A stretch of DNA of 64,000 nt from Papaver somniferum. Taxonomy: Eukaryota; Streptophyta; Magnoliopsida; Ranunculales; Papaveraceae. This document shows, piece after piece, positions 10,196 through 21,337 of the stretch. Below the pieces are notes generated by a model. The model was given only the letters and a program-made list of their open reading frames with translations. It was not told the origin of the DNA and did not search any database. The stretch lies in assembly GCF_003573695.1 (NCBI RefSeq), contig NC_039362.1:7106088-7170087 (forward strand), in the 5' to 3' direction. A program made the position numbers and the translations under genes. Numbering within the stretch: the first letter of the stretch is position 1; the number at the start of each line of letters is the position of its first letter.

Positions 10196-13035
10196 GAAAA
10201 TCTTAGTGCGGCTGTGGAATATTGTAGGAGTTATCTTGTATCTTTATAAACTCCTTGATGAATACGCTAAGTTTCGACTATGTGAAATCATCGAAACAAA
10301 GTTGATATGTTCTCTTTTAGTCGTGAATTATCTCTTTGAGAATTTCGTTATGATCCCGCCATTTCGTACCTTTGCCAATTTATATTGATAAAAAAGGGAA
10401 AAATTATTTGGTAGTTAAAACTACGTACATATGGTTTATGGATCATTATGTAAGGGGGGGTAGTATTCATCTTGAGATGAAAGTATTGACTAAGGGGGAG
10501 TGATACATATTACGTAGTATTATTGTCAAAGTTGTGATACAATTGAACTTTGATGTTGTATAATAATGTTATGACACTATGTAACAATGATTGAGAACAT
10601 GTGTTTTCTTATTGTTATGGCGACGGATCTTCAATAACGATGATGCCGAGTTGAACACGTTCAGAATCACTGGAGTACTTGGAGTGGCGAAGAATTCAAG
10701 GAATGTTGAAGAAACAAGGAAATCAAGCATGATGCTTGAGAATCTACAAAGTTTATTTATTTTGTGATCCATGTGTATTGATAGTTTTTCGCTAAAATTG
10801 ACAAAGGGGGAGATTGTTAAAGCATTGCTCCGTCAACCTCGCAAGCGTTGATATATCAAGCTTGTTTGTCAAGTTTGGTTGATCAAAAATATAAATCTTG
10901 ATTACTAGTCTACTTATAGCTATGTCTCGGATTATGATAGAATGTGTAGTTGAGCTTTAGACTTCATGACGTTCATCGATTGAAAATGAAGATCTACTGA
11001 GGAGAACTTGGAGGAACTTCATCAACAAAAGGTATATGGAGACTAAAACTTATCTATCCTCAAAAGTATGTTATATTTTATCTCATAATGAGACTAAGTC
11101 GTATAGCTATATAGACTTTTATATTATACATATTTGATATTTCGAGATGAGTTTAACTCGGTTATCTATTTCTCGAAATATGTGTTGAAAGCTTTTTGCT
11201 TTAGCGACGTTCATCATATTCTTTACAAGTTTAGTTGGAAACAATTTATTTGTTGGAAACTAAATATTAAGTCAAAAGATGATCATGTGAAAATCGCCTT
11301 GAAACATCTTACAAGATTTGTGTGAGACAATTATTTGATGTCGACTCAGAAAGTTTCATATTGATCATTCAATCACTTGAAAATTAATTATAATCTAATA
11401 GTTTGTGTGAGATGGCTATTTTAGTCTTTCAATGATTGAAATGAGAGTTTAGAACAAACTAACCTTTGTATGGATACAACACAGTATGCATACCAGTATG
11501 CAAACCGTTACGGTATGATTTAGGTCCGGAAACCTTGTTTGCATACCAGTATGCGAACGGTTTTAACTGTTAAAGTCCAGGAACCAAGTATGCATACCAG
11601 TATGCGAAGGGTTCTACCTGAGTTAAGGTCTGGGATAGCAGTATGCATACCGGTAGGCGAACTGCTGGACAAAGACCAAAGTCCGGAACTATAGTTTGCG
11701 TACCCATTTGCAAACTTAGTGGTTAAAGTTCTAAAATCGGTTAAGTATGTTCTCATACTCATGAAAAAATACATTTATGAATTAAGGAATGCAATCTTCG
11801 CAAACCGTGGCTTAATATTCATGAATTGATTCTCATGAATCAATCTGATTTTGTTTCAATTGGATCATATATACTTATATGTGATTGGGAATAATTAAAC
11901 GACTCTATGCGAAACACAGTTAGATTCATTTGATTATCTTTCATGTTTGATTGATCATCATAGTTGATCAAGAAGTGTATGAATGTGGTTAAGACAACAG
12001 TGTTCATATGGCTAACTTCGGTTAACTATTATTGAGCCAAATCAATATACACGTTTAGGTACGGTTACCATATCTAAATGAAATTATATTTCATTTGTGT
12101 GTAACAAGCTAAGACTATCTAAAGGTGGAGAGATATTTCTATGGTTTTAAGTAGAATTAACTTGAATCTTAAATCAGGTTTTCATCTGATGGTGAATATT
12201 GAATGCTTTGTTACTAAGATATCTTAGCTTTGATTAAAAGAAAATCATGATTTGAAAGACTATATAAGGGAGAACTCTAGGAACTCGAAAACCTAATCCC
12301 GACACTTTCCTGTGTCCTAGTTACGACTAGAGTCGATTATCCTTTAACTTAGGTTTTTCCAAAACCATTATAGGTTAACGACTTGAAGACTTCATTTGGG
12401 ATTCGTGAATCCGGAGCAACTATTTTCTTTGTAGTTGCGTGATCTGATCTTACTTGTTCTATCATATTGAGTACTATCTTCTCTAAGATTAACTCAAGAT
12501 TTATCTCTGATAGGTAAGATATAAAAAGTAATCACAAAGCTCTTCGTCTCGTTCTTTGTGATTCCACAATAACTTCTTCTACTACCATATAGTTAAGTTA
12601 TTGTGAGGTCATTGATATTTCTAGGTTGTTCTTCGGGAATATAAGACCGGAATATAAATTGGTTCACGTTCACTTTGATTTATCAAAAGACGGAACAAAA
12701 ACTTCACAGGTACTTATATGGGAGACATATTTATCTATCAGAATATACTTATCTTTGGTACACAGATTTGTTTATAAGTCTTCGACTTTGGGTCGTAGCA
12801 ACTCTTAGTTGTGGGTAAGATCAGATAAGGGAATCAAGTGCGTAGAGTCCTGCTGGGATTCAGAGGCGTAAGGAACGCGACTGTACCTTAATCGGTGTGA
12901 GACTTGGTTAGGGATCAACTACATTCCAGTCCTAAGTTAACTTGTAGTAGGCTAGTGTCTGTAGCGTCTTAATACAATGTGGTGTTCAAATATGGACTAG
13001 GTCCCGAGGTTTTTCTGCATTTGCTGTTTCCACAT
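10196..13035 (+). mobile_element. 3' part of a second family A element with truncated LTR
   Basis: 10196-10814 repeats the 3' internal region of the first element, including GTGCGGCTGTGG and purine tracts ending ACAAAGGGGGAGAT. The LTR starts at 10815 (TGTTAAAGCA) and contains a motif block of the GCATACCAGTATGC type (about 11485-11715) and a TATA box (12261-12268). It stops at about 13035, roughly 400 bp before its expected end. Confidence 0.8.
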
Positions 13036-13248
13036 TCCCTTTGTTGATGAAGTTCCTCCAAGCTCCTCAGTAGATCTTCTTCTTCAATTGGTGAACGCCA
13101 TGAAGTCTAAAGCTCAACTAGACACTTCTATCCTAATCCGAGACATAGATATAAGTAGACTATAAATCAAGTATATAGTTTTGATCAACTAAACTTGACA
13201 AACAAGCTTGAGATTACAATGCTTGCGAGTTCGACCGAGTAGTGCTTC
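13036..13248 (-). repeat. Inverted 5' end of a family A LTR
   Basis: This 213-bp piece matches 39445-39660, the 5' end of the family A solo LTR, and lies head-to-head with the LTR that ends at 13035. It lacks the terminal CTAACA and is fused directly to LINE sequence at 13249. Confidence 0.75.
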
Positions 13249-13704
13249 CCATAGTATTCTACCCACCAATATAAGATAGCCAGCGTTCTCAATTACACCG
13301 ATCTCATTTGCAACTCCACAAGAATACGAAGGAAGACATTACCCATGCTCTAATCACCTTCCCCTTTGCTTCATCTATCTGGATCAAGATATTTGGTGAT
13401 TCTACCTCTTTTCATGATTGTTTAAGCAAGTGGTTCACCCAGGATTACCAACTTGGATTTTGGATCTCTACCTTTGCTACTATATGCTGGTTCATTTGGA
13501 AAGCTAGATGTGATTTCATATTCAAGAAAATCTCCCATACAAACCAAATCTACACAGTGAACAGTATTACTCAGCATCTTTGCTCTCATGACAGAGTGAT
13601 ACACGATCCAAGTCATATTTTATTTCCAAAGACACTTGACACCAGAAATAGACTTTTCAGACAGTATAAAGACAATTTTGGTGTCACTATTAGCATTAAT
13701 ATCA
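13249..13704 (+). mobile_element. LINE2-type fragment (zf-RVT to RNase H linker)
   Basis: It parallels 35837-36304 of the long LINE2 copy. The frame at 13308-13778 encodes WFTQDYQLGFWISTFATICW, the Trp-rich region after the reverse-transcriptase zinc-binding domain of plant LINEs. It is 5' truncated at a junction with an LTR fragment and interrupted at 13705 by a TIR element. Confidence 0.75.
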
Positions 13705-14746
13705 GGGAAATAAGGAATATGCGCCCCAAAATCATGTGTCGTCTTGGGAATATGGCTCAGGATTTCAGTTTTTGGTAATATGCCCCACATTCCAAGGTGT
13801 TAAGTAGTCAATATGACCACACATGTGAGATGGCACGCGCGATAACAAGACATATACACCCTTTTATCACATTGTAAACCACACGATAACCATCTTTTCA
13901 TCGTCTTCCACATGATTAATTCATTTAGGAATTGTTACAACAAGTTGATCACATCATTTGATGATCAGGTTTAGTTGATGAACGAAGTCTGGATATCTCG
14001 ATAAGTCAATTCAAAATCACCCATAAAATATTCAACAAGTTTATTATCTCCTCCCCCTCGTTTAGCAATACCACCAGGATCAAATCATAATCCCGAATTT
14101 CAATTTGAACCCTAATTGCATCTGAAAAATGAAATCTAATTGATAAAACTACAATTCAACGTCATTAACAAGTACCAATTCATCCATTTAACATAAATCA
14201 TTATCAGTTCGAAAATCTCCTTCAATCATAAAGGTAAATGCCCTTATACTTGAATATTGTGAGATTTTTATTATTCCGTGCAAATAATCATTCTTTGACG
14301 AAATTTAACTATTCTAAGTAATGAATCAGCCGCAGGTTATATTTTTCCATTAGATGCTTCAATATTTCGATCTCGAGTCGTCTGATTTGTCATTGCAACA
14401 ATATTTTCTTACTTGAAATTTTTGGTGTCTGATTTTCTTCGTTCTCTCGTTATTGTTTTTTGTCATAATAGAGAAAAAGATGATATGTGGAGAGAATAAG
14501 AAGATAACACGTATGGTTTGTACGATTTAATTGTGTTAGATCCTTAGCCGTTCAAATGGAAAAGGTTATTTCCAGAACTCGAGATATCTCATATTCCAAG
14601 ATTTTGACTGGTCCAATGTTTGACAAAATAGCTATTTAACTTAATGAACAGAAACCATTATATGGGGGTGTATTACCAAAAACTGGAATCCTAGGACATA
14701 TCCCCAAGATGGCACTAGATTTTGGGGTATTATCCCCAATTTTCCC
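13705..14746. mobile_element. Mutator-like non-autonomous TIR element (copy 1)
   Basis: The ends are inverted repeats of about 80-85 bp. The left end starts GGGAAATAAGG and the right end finishes CCCCAATTTTCCC; both contain CCAAAA, AGTTTTTGG-type and CCCCA blocks in mirrored order. Flanks TTAATATCA (13696-13704) and TTAGTATTA (14747-14755) agree at 7 of 9 positions, fitting the 9-bp target duplication of Mutator-like elements. The 1.04-kb body has no transposase frame. It sits inside LINE sequence. A second copy is at 36305-39939. Confidence 0.7.
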
Positions 14747-14968
14747 TTAGTATTATGGATGTCATATACACAAATATTGATGAGGATATATATCAATTTA
14801 CTAACTTTGTTCTCATTGGAATGTTTTTTTTACAGGAACATGTGTGAGAGCAAGAAATAACAAAAAACATACCTCTGAAGACTGCAGAGCTGCTAGAGAA
14901 GTTGAACTAGCTATGGAATGGGAAAGAGTTGCACAATAACATCAATTATCAAGCTCAGGATGAAGCAA
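14747..14968 (+). mobile_element. Continuation of LINE2-type fragment after the TIR element
   Basis: Matches 39940-40165 of the long LINE2 copy up to GCTCAGGATGAAGCA. It encodes the same presumed RNase H C-terminal segment (KARNNKKH.., CRAAR..ELAMEW), here with a shifted frame. Similarity stops at about 14968. Confidence 0.65.
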
Positions 14969-15259
14969 ATTTCCTGTTTAAATTAGGGGTTGCTAAATAG
15001 GAAAGTTTCAGATGTCGACATAAATTGAACATGTATATAATTCTTATCTTTTATTGTTCAAAGTTATTTCTTGATACTCAAGGTCATCCCAAACCGAAAT
15101 ATTGAGACTCTTTTAATTAAGATTTTCAATCATTGATTTTCCAGAATTCAAATCATATTTCTTGGGAAGTTATATTAGTTAAGTGCTAAACTAATATTAG
15201 ATATTTTCTGAAGAGAGATTTCAGAATTACAGGTTGGATATTAGTTGGAAATATAAAAT
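14969..15259 (+). repeat. Left part of an older family C LTR
   Basis: The segment (for example TTTTATTGTTCAAAGTTATT at about 15049) parallels about 16420-16640 in the solo LTR that follows. Together with 18071-19417 it forms one older LTR split by insertion of the younger one. Its 5' kilobase is missing. Confidence 0.55.
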
Positions 15260-18070
15260 TGTTAGAGCATAACTCGGTTAAACCCACCAAGCGTTGGTAT
15301 GTCAAGTTTGGTTGTCATATTTTAGTGAGCAAAAACTCATTTAAGAGTCGCTTGATTATGTACTAGAGTCAACTTCGTATAGGTTAACTTGAAAGTATTA
15401 GGATATGAGACATTACAAGTATTGCGAAGACTTGAAGAAGTGAAGAAGTAAGGAGATACAACAACAACATCATCCTGCCACTTGAGGTTAGTGATATTTG
15501 ACTTGAACTGTTTCATTCCCTAACGTATCTTTCAAGTCGTGCATATTGAAAACAAAACTGCGAAGAATGAATGATTATACTCTAGTTAGACATAGTATTA
15601 AGGGATACAATACGAGGTTTATTGTTTAACCATTAAACTTTATAGATAAGACATCGACATAATCGTTTGAATGCTATTGTGATTATGTATGGGTATAAGG
15701 TGAAGATTTCATCCTAGGAAACCATGTTTTACATTTGTTTTAAGGAAGTAAATTCATGAACTTTTTTTGTGAATCGAAAGATAAATCGCCAGGCATTATT
15801 GGCATTGTTATTCATTGCATATCTTTTGAACTACCAATATGTGTGATTAGTATAACCGCTCATGACTTGTTTATGCTCTTGGTAAAACTATTCACAAAGG
15901 CCTGAATTTTGTATTGGTATGACTTTTATTAGTGAAACCGATCTTAAGTAATCACCTGAGTTGGTATGATCGATTTTTTATTATTGGTATGACCGACTCT
16001 GGGTAAAGGGGAACCGATCCTAGTAAGAGGTGCAACCTATCACAAAGGGGAATCGATCCTTGTATGAGGTGCATCAAGTTTTTAGCAGAAAGGGGAACCG
16101 ATCCTGTGGATATGTGCAGCAAGTACAAGTTATATACCATATATATATGGGGAACCGATCCTAGTACCTAGTCAACCTAATTTTGGAAAGCGAGTGTGAC
16201 TATGCACGATACTCACATAGAGGTAGAACCGAAACTTGTTTTGGTAGAACCGTGAAACCCGTGTTTGGTGATTGAGTGTTCTTGATCAATCACGTAGTTC
16301 TTGATCAATCACGTAGTTCTTGAAAGTCGGATGAACCAATTCTAAACTTATTTGGAAGTGTGGCAAATCGGTTTCAAGATTGTAAGTATGAAAGAGGATT
16401 TACAAAGTAAGGATGTCAACATACTTTGAACATGTGCAGTAACGCTTATCTTTAATTGTTCAAAGTTATTCCTTAATAGCTAAAGGAAGAAAATCCCGGA
16501 TCGAATAAAATAAATTTAGAATCTTTTATTCAAGGTTTTTAATTTTATTTTAGGAAAATGAAAATTAGTAATGTGCATTTACTAGTTGGAGATTTTCCAA
16601 GAGATTTTCGTTCATTATTTTGGACAAAGCATTTCCAGGAATTATGGAAACCGAATCTGGAATATATTGCATATCTTGAGAATATTTTCGGTTTTGGATA
16701 TTCCTTGGTGTCCAAACTTCCTTGGTCTATAAGTATGAAAGTTTGCATTTCGAGCAAACTAATCCTCGTACAGCAAGAATTATCTCAGTTGTGCTGCTAC
16801 TGGTGAAGCCGCCTATTCGGAGAGGAGAGTAACCTAATTAGGCGAAATTTCTTACGACCACTCAGTTTAAAGACTTCTTTGGGATTGAGAAGCTCTATTA
16901 GTACCGTTGGTGGAAAACTAGATAATTGCGGTTTATCTTTTGTTTTCGATTGATTTGATTGACTAACAGTGATTGAACTTTGATTGCACCTAGTTTGTTT
17001 CTGCTTGAGAATCTTCTCTTCTGATATAAGATTCACTCAAACTAGATCGAAGTTTCGACGGTTATCTTTAGATTGTTTGTAGATCTAAAGACATCTTGTG
17101 ATATTGTTAACAAACTCCTTTATGTACGTGATTGATCACAAGAGATTCAAGTTGATTGTGTGCAGGTGTTTATTGAAGATCTAAGAAGATTTGAAGAGAA
17201 AGAAGACTTTGAAGAGAAAGAAGACTTTGAAGATTTCTGATTTGGGTTCATAATCTTTGGTGTGCACAATCAAAATCGGTTTGGTTAAAAGAGGATCCAA
17301 CTATAATCGGTTTATCCTTGTGGTAGATTAGATTGATTAGTTGTATAGATCGACATCAATACATTTCTTTGTGATTAAAAGTATTGATTGCAAAATCTTA
17401 AAAATTACCTCGGTAGTTGATAATAAGATAGATAACCTGACGAAGGAGTTTATTGAGATAAACAAAAGAGCCTTTGTCGAACTCACATCACTTGGTTGAA
17501 GAGAGTTGATACCAAACAGATTTGTTGTTCCTTTTACTGTTTGGCATACGAACCAATGGAATTGTTCCAAGTACGTGACTTATTACAGGTCGGAGGTGTG
17601 GGAATACAGATGGAACTAGGTGAACTATAGGTTTAGTTTCTTGGTCTCAACTATACGAAGTTGCTTTGATTTTGTATAGCGGCTTAATCCTGAGAATATT
17701 CAGTTTTGGACAAGGTCCCGGGGTTTTTCTGCATTTTCGGTTTCCTCGTTAACAAAATGTTGCTATGTCATTTACTTTTATTTTCTGCAATTATAATTGT
17801 TGTTATTATAATTTAAAGTAAATTACACAAACGTTAATTCCTATTTACTTGATAATTAATCCTATTGTGTTTGGTTAAGTCCGAACCTTTGATCAAGTAA
17901 ACATACTTCGTTGTTGTATTTTCTCGATCTCGTATCCATAGACGATCACACGAAGTGTGAACCGACTTGTTTTATTGTCTCGACTTAGTCCGTAGACAAT
18001 CACTTTCGGAGAAAGGACTTATAGGTGGAAAAGTTTTAGATTGGTATATTTGGGTACCCTCGTCTTTTCA
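15260..18070 (+). repeat. Family C solo LTR
   Basis: Starts TGTTAGAGCATAACTC and ends CCCTCGTCTTTTCA, 2811 bp. The U3 block at about 15935-16170 repeats GGAACCGATCCT-like units. A TATAAG lies near 16720. Flanking AAAAT (15255-15259) and GAAAT (18071-18075) differ at one base, consistent with a 5-bp target duplication. No internal region follows; the next bases resume the middle of an older family C LTR. It also contains a 20-bp tandem duplication (TCTTGATCAATCACGTAGT) at about 16280-16320. Confidence 0.7.
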
Positions 18071-19417
18071 GAAATCCGAAATTAGATACTTATTGCATAT
18101 CTTGAGAATTTTGGTTTTGGAATTTCCTTGTTGTACAAACAACCCTGGTCTATAAATAATTGATTTTGCATTTCTTGCAAACCATCTTAAGATCCAGGAA
18201 AACTTCATTCGTGTTGTTTCTGGTGGAGTCGTCTATCCGGATAGGAAACTACCTAATTAGATGAAATCTCTTAGGACCGCTCGTTTAAAGACTTCTATGG
18301 GATCAAGAAGCTCTACGGGTGTCATTGGTGGGAAACTAGATAATTGCATTGTTATTTTAGTTTTAAATTATTGATTTGATTGACTAATGGTTGTTGAAAC
18401 TTTGATTGCACTTAGTTTGATTATTTTTGAGATCCTTGTCTTCTGATATAAGTTCACTCAAGCTAGATCAAAGTATTGACAACATCTTGAGAACTGTTTT
18501 TAGATCTAAAGACAACTTGTGATCATCCATTGTTAGCAGACTCGTTCTGTGTGTGATCGGTCATAAGTGGATTAAAGTTTGTGTTGTGCAGGTACAATAG
18601 AAGGCAATTTAAGATTTGAAGATAAGGATTTTTCTTATTGGTTTTCGTATCTCGTGATTTGTACACACATCTTGATCAACTGGAATCCGACTAAGATCTA
18701 ATTTATCTTTGATATATTTGATCAAATAGTCGTATAGATCGACAACTATCACTTGGTGGTATTCTTCAGTATCCGAATATGATAGTTGTGAATCTAAATC
18801 TAATTTTCTGATTTGGATTGATCTTATCCAGAAAAGCCTTTGTCAAAACTCAACGAATCTTTTCTAATAAGATTATTGGAGTAGTTACCAAACAGGTTAC
18901 TTTTTTGAAGACGATCACAAGGAGTTGAGTGTTTTAGACTTTACATCGGTAAAGCAACTCAATATAGTGATTTATATCTTGGAATTCATGTGCATTAGCC
19001 ATAAGGTTGTAGGCGCAGGGGAACTAAGTAACTAGGGGTTGATTACTTGGTCTCAACTATATAAAGTTGGATTTGTTCTTTGTATAGTGGCTTAATTCCG
19101 AGAGTATTCAAAACTGGACTAGGTCTAGGGGTTTTTCTGCATTTGCGGTTTCATCGTTAACAAAATTTGTTGTGTCATTTACTTTACTTCCACATTATAA
19201 TTGTTCTATTATAATGAAGTAAATAACACTTGTACGTTAAATCCTAATCACTTGACATTGATCCTATAGTCAATCAGTCTTGTACCTAAACTATTTGCCA
19301 AGTGAATATCTTGAAGTTGTATTGTCTCGACTTTATCCATTGACGATCACTCAAATTATCATACTTATTGTTTGAAATGAAAAGATTGTGGTATACTTGG
19401 GTACCCTCGTCATTTCA
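18071..19417 (+). repeat. Right part of the older family C LTR
   Basis: It repeats about 16648-18070 of the preceding LTR, including ATTGCATATCTTGAGAAT, the GTTTTTCTGCATTTGCGG block and the terminus GGGTACCCTCGTCATTTCA. It is joined directly to LINE2 endonuclease coding sequence at 19418, so the older LTR probably inserted into LINE2. Confidence 0.65.
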
Positions 19418-20039
19418 AGCATACTATTGATTCCACTGAAGCTGATATCTTTTTGGGTAAAATAGAGGCAACTAACCTGACAGATCTGGGATATACTGAG
19501 TGTCCTTTCACGTGGTCCATCAGAAGAATTGAGTATCAGCTCACTGAACAGAGACTTGACAAAGATTTGTCCACTGACAACTGGATAGAGATATACCCCA
19601 TCTCTACCATTTACAATATTCTTTTCATTGGAAATGGTAGAGATGGGGTACAATCTCTACCATTATCCTAAGCACCAATCCACTCTAGAACGCTGGCCGA
19701 ATTCCTTTCAAATTCTTTGGCCCTTGGATGGATCACCAAGATTGTAAAGACATCATCTCTAAATGCTGGAAAACAAGAAATTATGGTTCTTCTTCTTTCA
19801 CTATTACTATAAAGTTAAAGGATGTCAAAATCAAGATTAAAATATGGAGCGGAACAGTGTATAACAACATCAAGTCTAATATGGAGGAGATTGTAAAGCA
19901 CCTGGAGTGGATCACTCAGAACAAATTTGACATAGATAGACGTTCATATATCAAGGAAGCAAAAAGAGTGGTTCAACATTGGCATGATATTCAAGATAAG
20001 TTTTGGAAAACCAAAAGTAGTCAATTTATCAAACTTGGA
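19418..20039 (+). mobile_element. LINE2, endonuclease-linker part (5' piece)
   Basis: Frames encode LTDLGYTECPFTWS..RLDKDLSTDNW, the C-terminal part of the AP-endonuclease domain of plant L1-type LINEs. This is followed by FKFFGPWMDHQDC and the linker helix ending FWKTKSSQFIKLGD. It is interrupted at 20039 by insertion of LINE1 and resumes at 33732, where the same reading (KLG.. then FFHDAARKRIRRNKI) continues. Several stops and shifts make it a fossil. Confidence 0.82.
19594..19650. repeat. 19-bp perfect inverted repeat
   Basis: TACCCCATCTCTACCATTT (19594-19612) and its exact reverse complement (19632-19650) flank a 19-base loop, within the LINE2 endonuclease region. A third TCTCTACCATT follows at 19654. 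The repeat is absent from the consensus reading of LINE endonucleases and looks like a local inverted duplication. Confidence 0.75.
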
Positions 20040-20261
20040 GATGGATTTTTTAATTTCAGAAATCATTGAACTGGAATCGGTCTGAATTGAGCTCTGAGGA
20101 TCGATGATTGACTCGGTTCCCTTTTTTCATCGTTTATTGGATTCCAGCGTACAACTTCATTAGTTCAGGTGAAATTTCTTACAACCAACTTAATGATTGG
20201 TGGTTAAATCTGCCTTAGTAAGTCTTCGTTAGTATTAATTAGCTTATTTTATCATAATTTC

Positions 20262-21337
20262 ATGGAGCAAAATATGAATCTAGAAATGGGTTCATCTGTA
20301 ATAGATCTGCTTAATACTTCTGAAGAAAATCCATCAATTGATCTTATCAAAGATACTGATGATCGTTGTGCTGTTTGGAAATTCTCTCTTATTGGTCGGC
20401 TCGATTTACTTCGAATGAAATTTGCTGATGTTGTTCTGAATTTGAAAAAATCAATGGAGTTTGGTAGGGAAATGTAAAATTATTCCATTAGGAAAGGGCT
20501 TCTCACTATTAAACTGGATAATGAACGTGATAGAAACTACATCAAGGCTGGTAGATGGGAGGTACTTGATCAAATATTATGGATTAGAAATTGGATTCCC
20601 AATCCAGAAAATCATAGAACTTCATCTACAATGATTTGGGTTCACTTTCCTGGTCTTAGTTCGGAGTATTGGGATGAAAAACTCTGTTCACTGTTAGTAG
20701 AGCCTTGGGGGAGCCTGAAAAAGTTGATGAAGCTCTTTGAATTATGAGAGTGGTTATTATGCAAGAGTTTTGATAAATATAGATTTGGAAAAAAAAATAC
20801 CAAGTAAATTTTGGAGCAAAACAAAGTATGGAGGTTTTATGCAAGAGGTTATACTAACTAAGCCACCAAAGTTTTGCAATAGTTGTAAAATCATTGGTCA
20901 TCTGCAAGTTGAATGCAGGAGTAAGGTTTCTTCTAATGGATCAAAAACTCAATCAGGAAATGGTACTCATCCACCAACATCAGTCAAGGAAAACAGCAGT
21001 TAAGTTGAAGAAAGTCCACCACACTCTGCTACAAAATTAACTCCAACAAACAAGTATCAGAGTGCTTTTTGATATTTGTCACACTCCAGTTACTAAACTT
21101 CATATTTCAACTGTTACCATTAAACAGACAAAGGATCCAGTTATGATAACTAAAGGAATGCTTGGCTCTCTATATACTGAACCTGATGAAAAAAATGACA
21201 AAATTATGAATGAGGATGACATTGCTCCAGCAAAAGTCTTACAAGTTATGGAAGATAATACTTTAGAACAAAGTGTGATTAAGTATATTAATGGAAAAGA
21301 TGGGTCTATTTCAGAAGAAAACATTCCTACTTATTGA
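20262..21337 (+). pseudogene. LINE1 ORF1 (nucleic-acid binding, frameshifted)
   Basis: It begins MEQNMNLEMGSS and keeps the frame to 20477, then shifts. The middle section encodes the DUF4283-type pattern (GRWEVLDQILWIRNW, MIWVHFPGL). The third segment (20737-21003) carries the knuckle FCNSCKIIGHLQVEC, matching C-x2-C-x4-H-x4-C. A final frame (21062-21337) is acidic. This order matches plant L1 ORF1 proteins, which coat element RNA. At least two shifts interrupt it. Confidence 0.75.

Noticed and set aside
11460..11720. CRISPR-like spaced repeats
   Set aside because: The repeated GCATACCAGTATGC motifs are irregularly spaced, degenerate and part of a plant LTR U3 block.
17180..17240. Tandem GAAGAGAAAGAAGACTTT repeat as a coding repeat
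   Set aside because: It is a simple 21-bp duplication inside the family C LTR with no open frame of interest.
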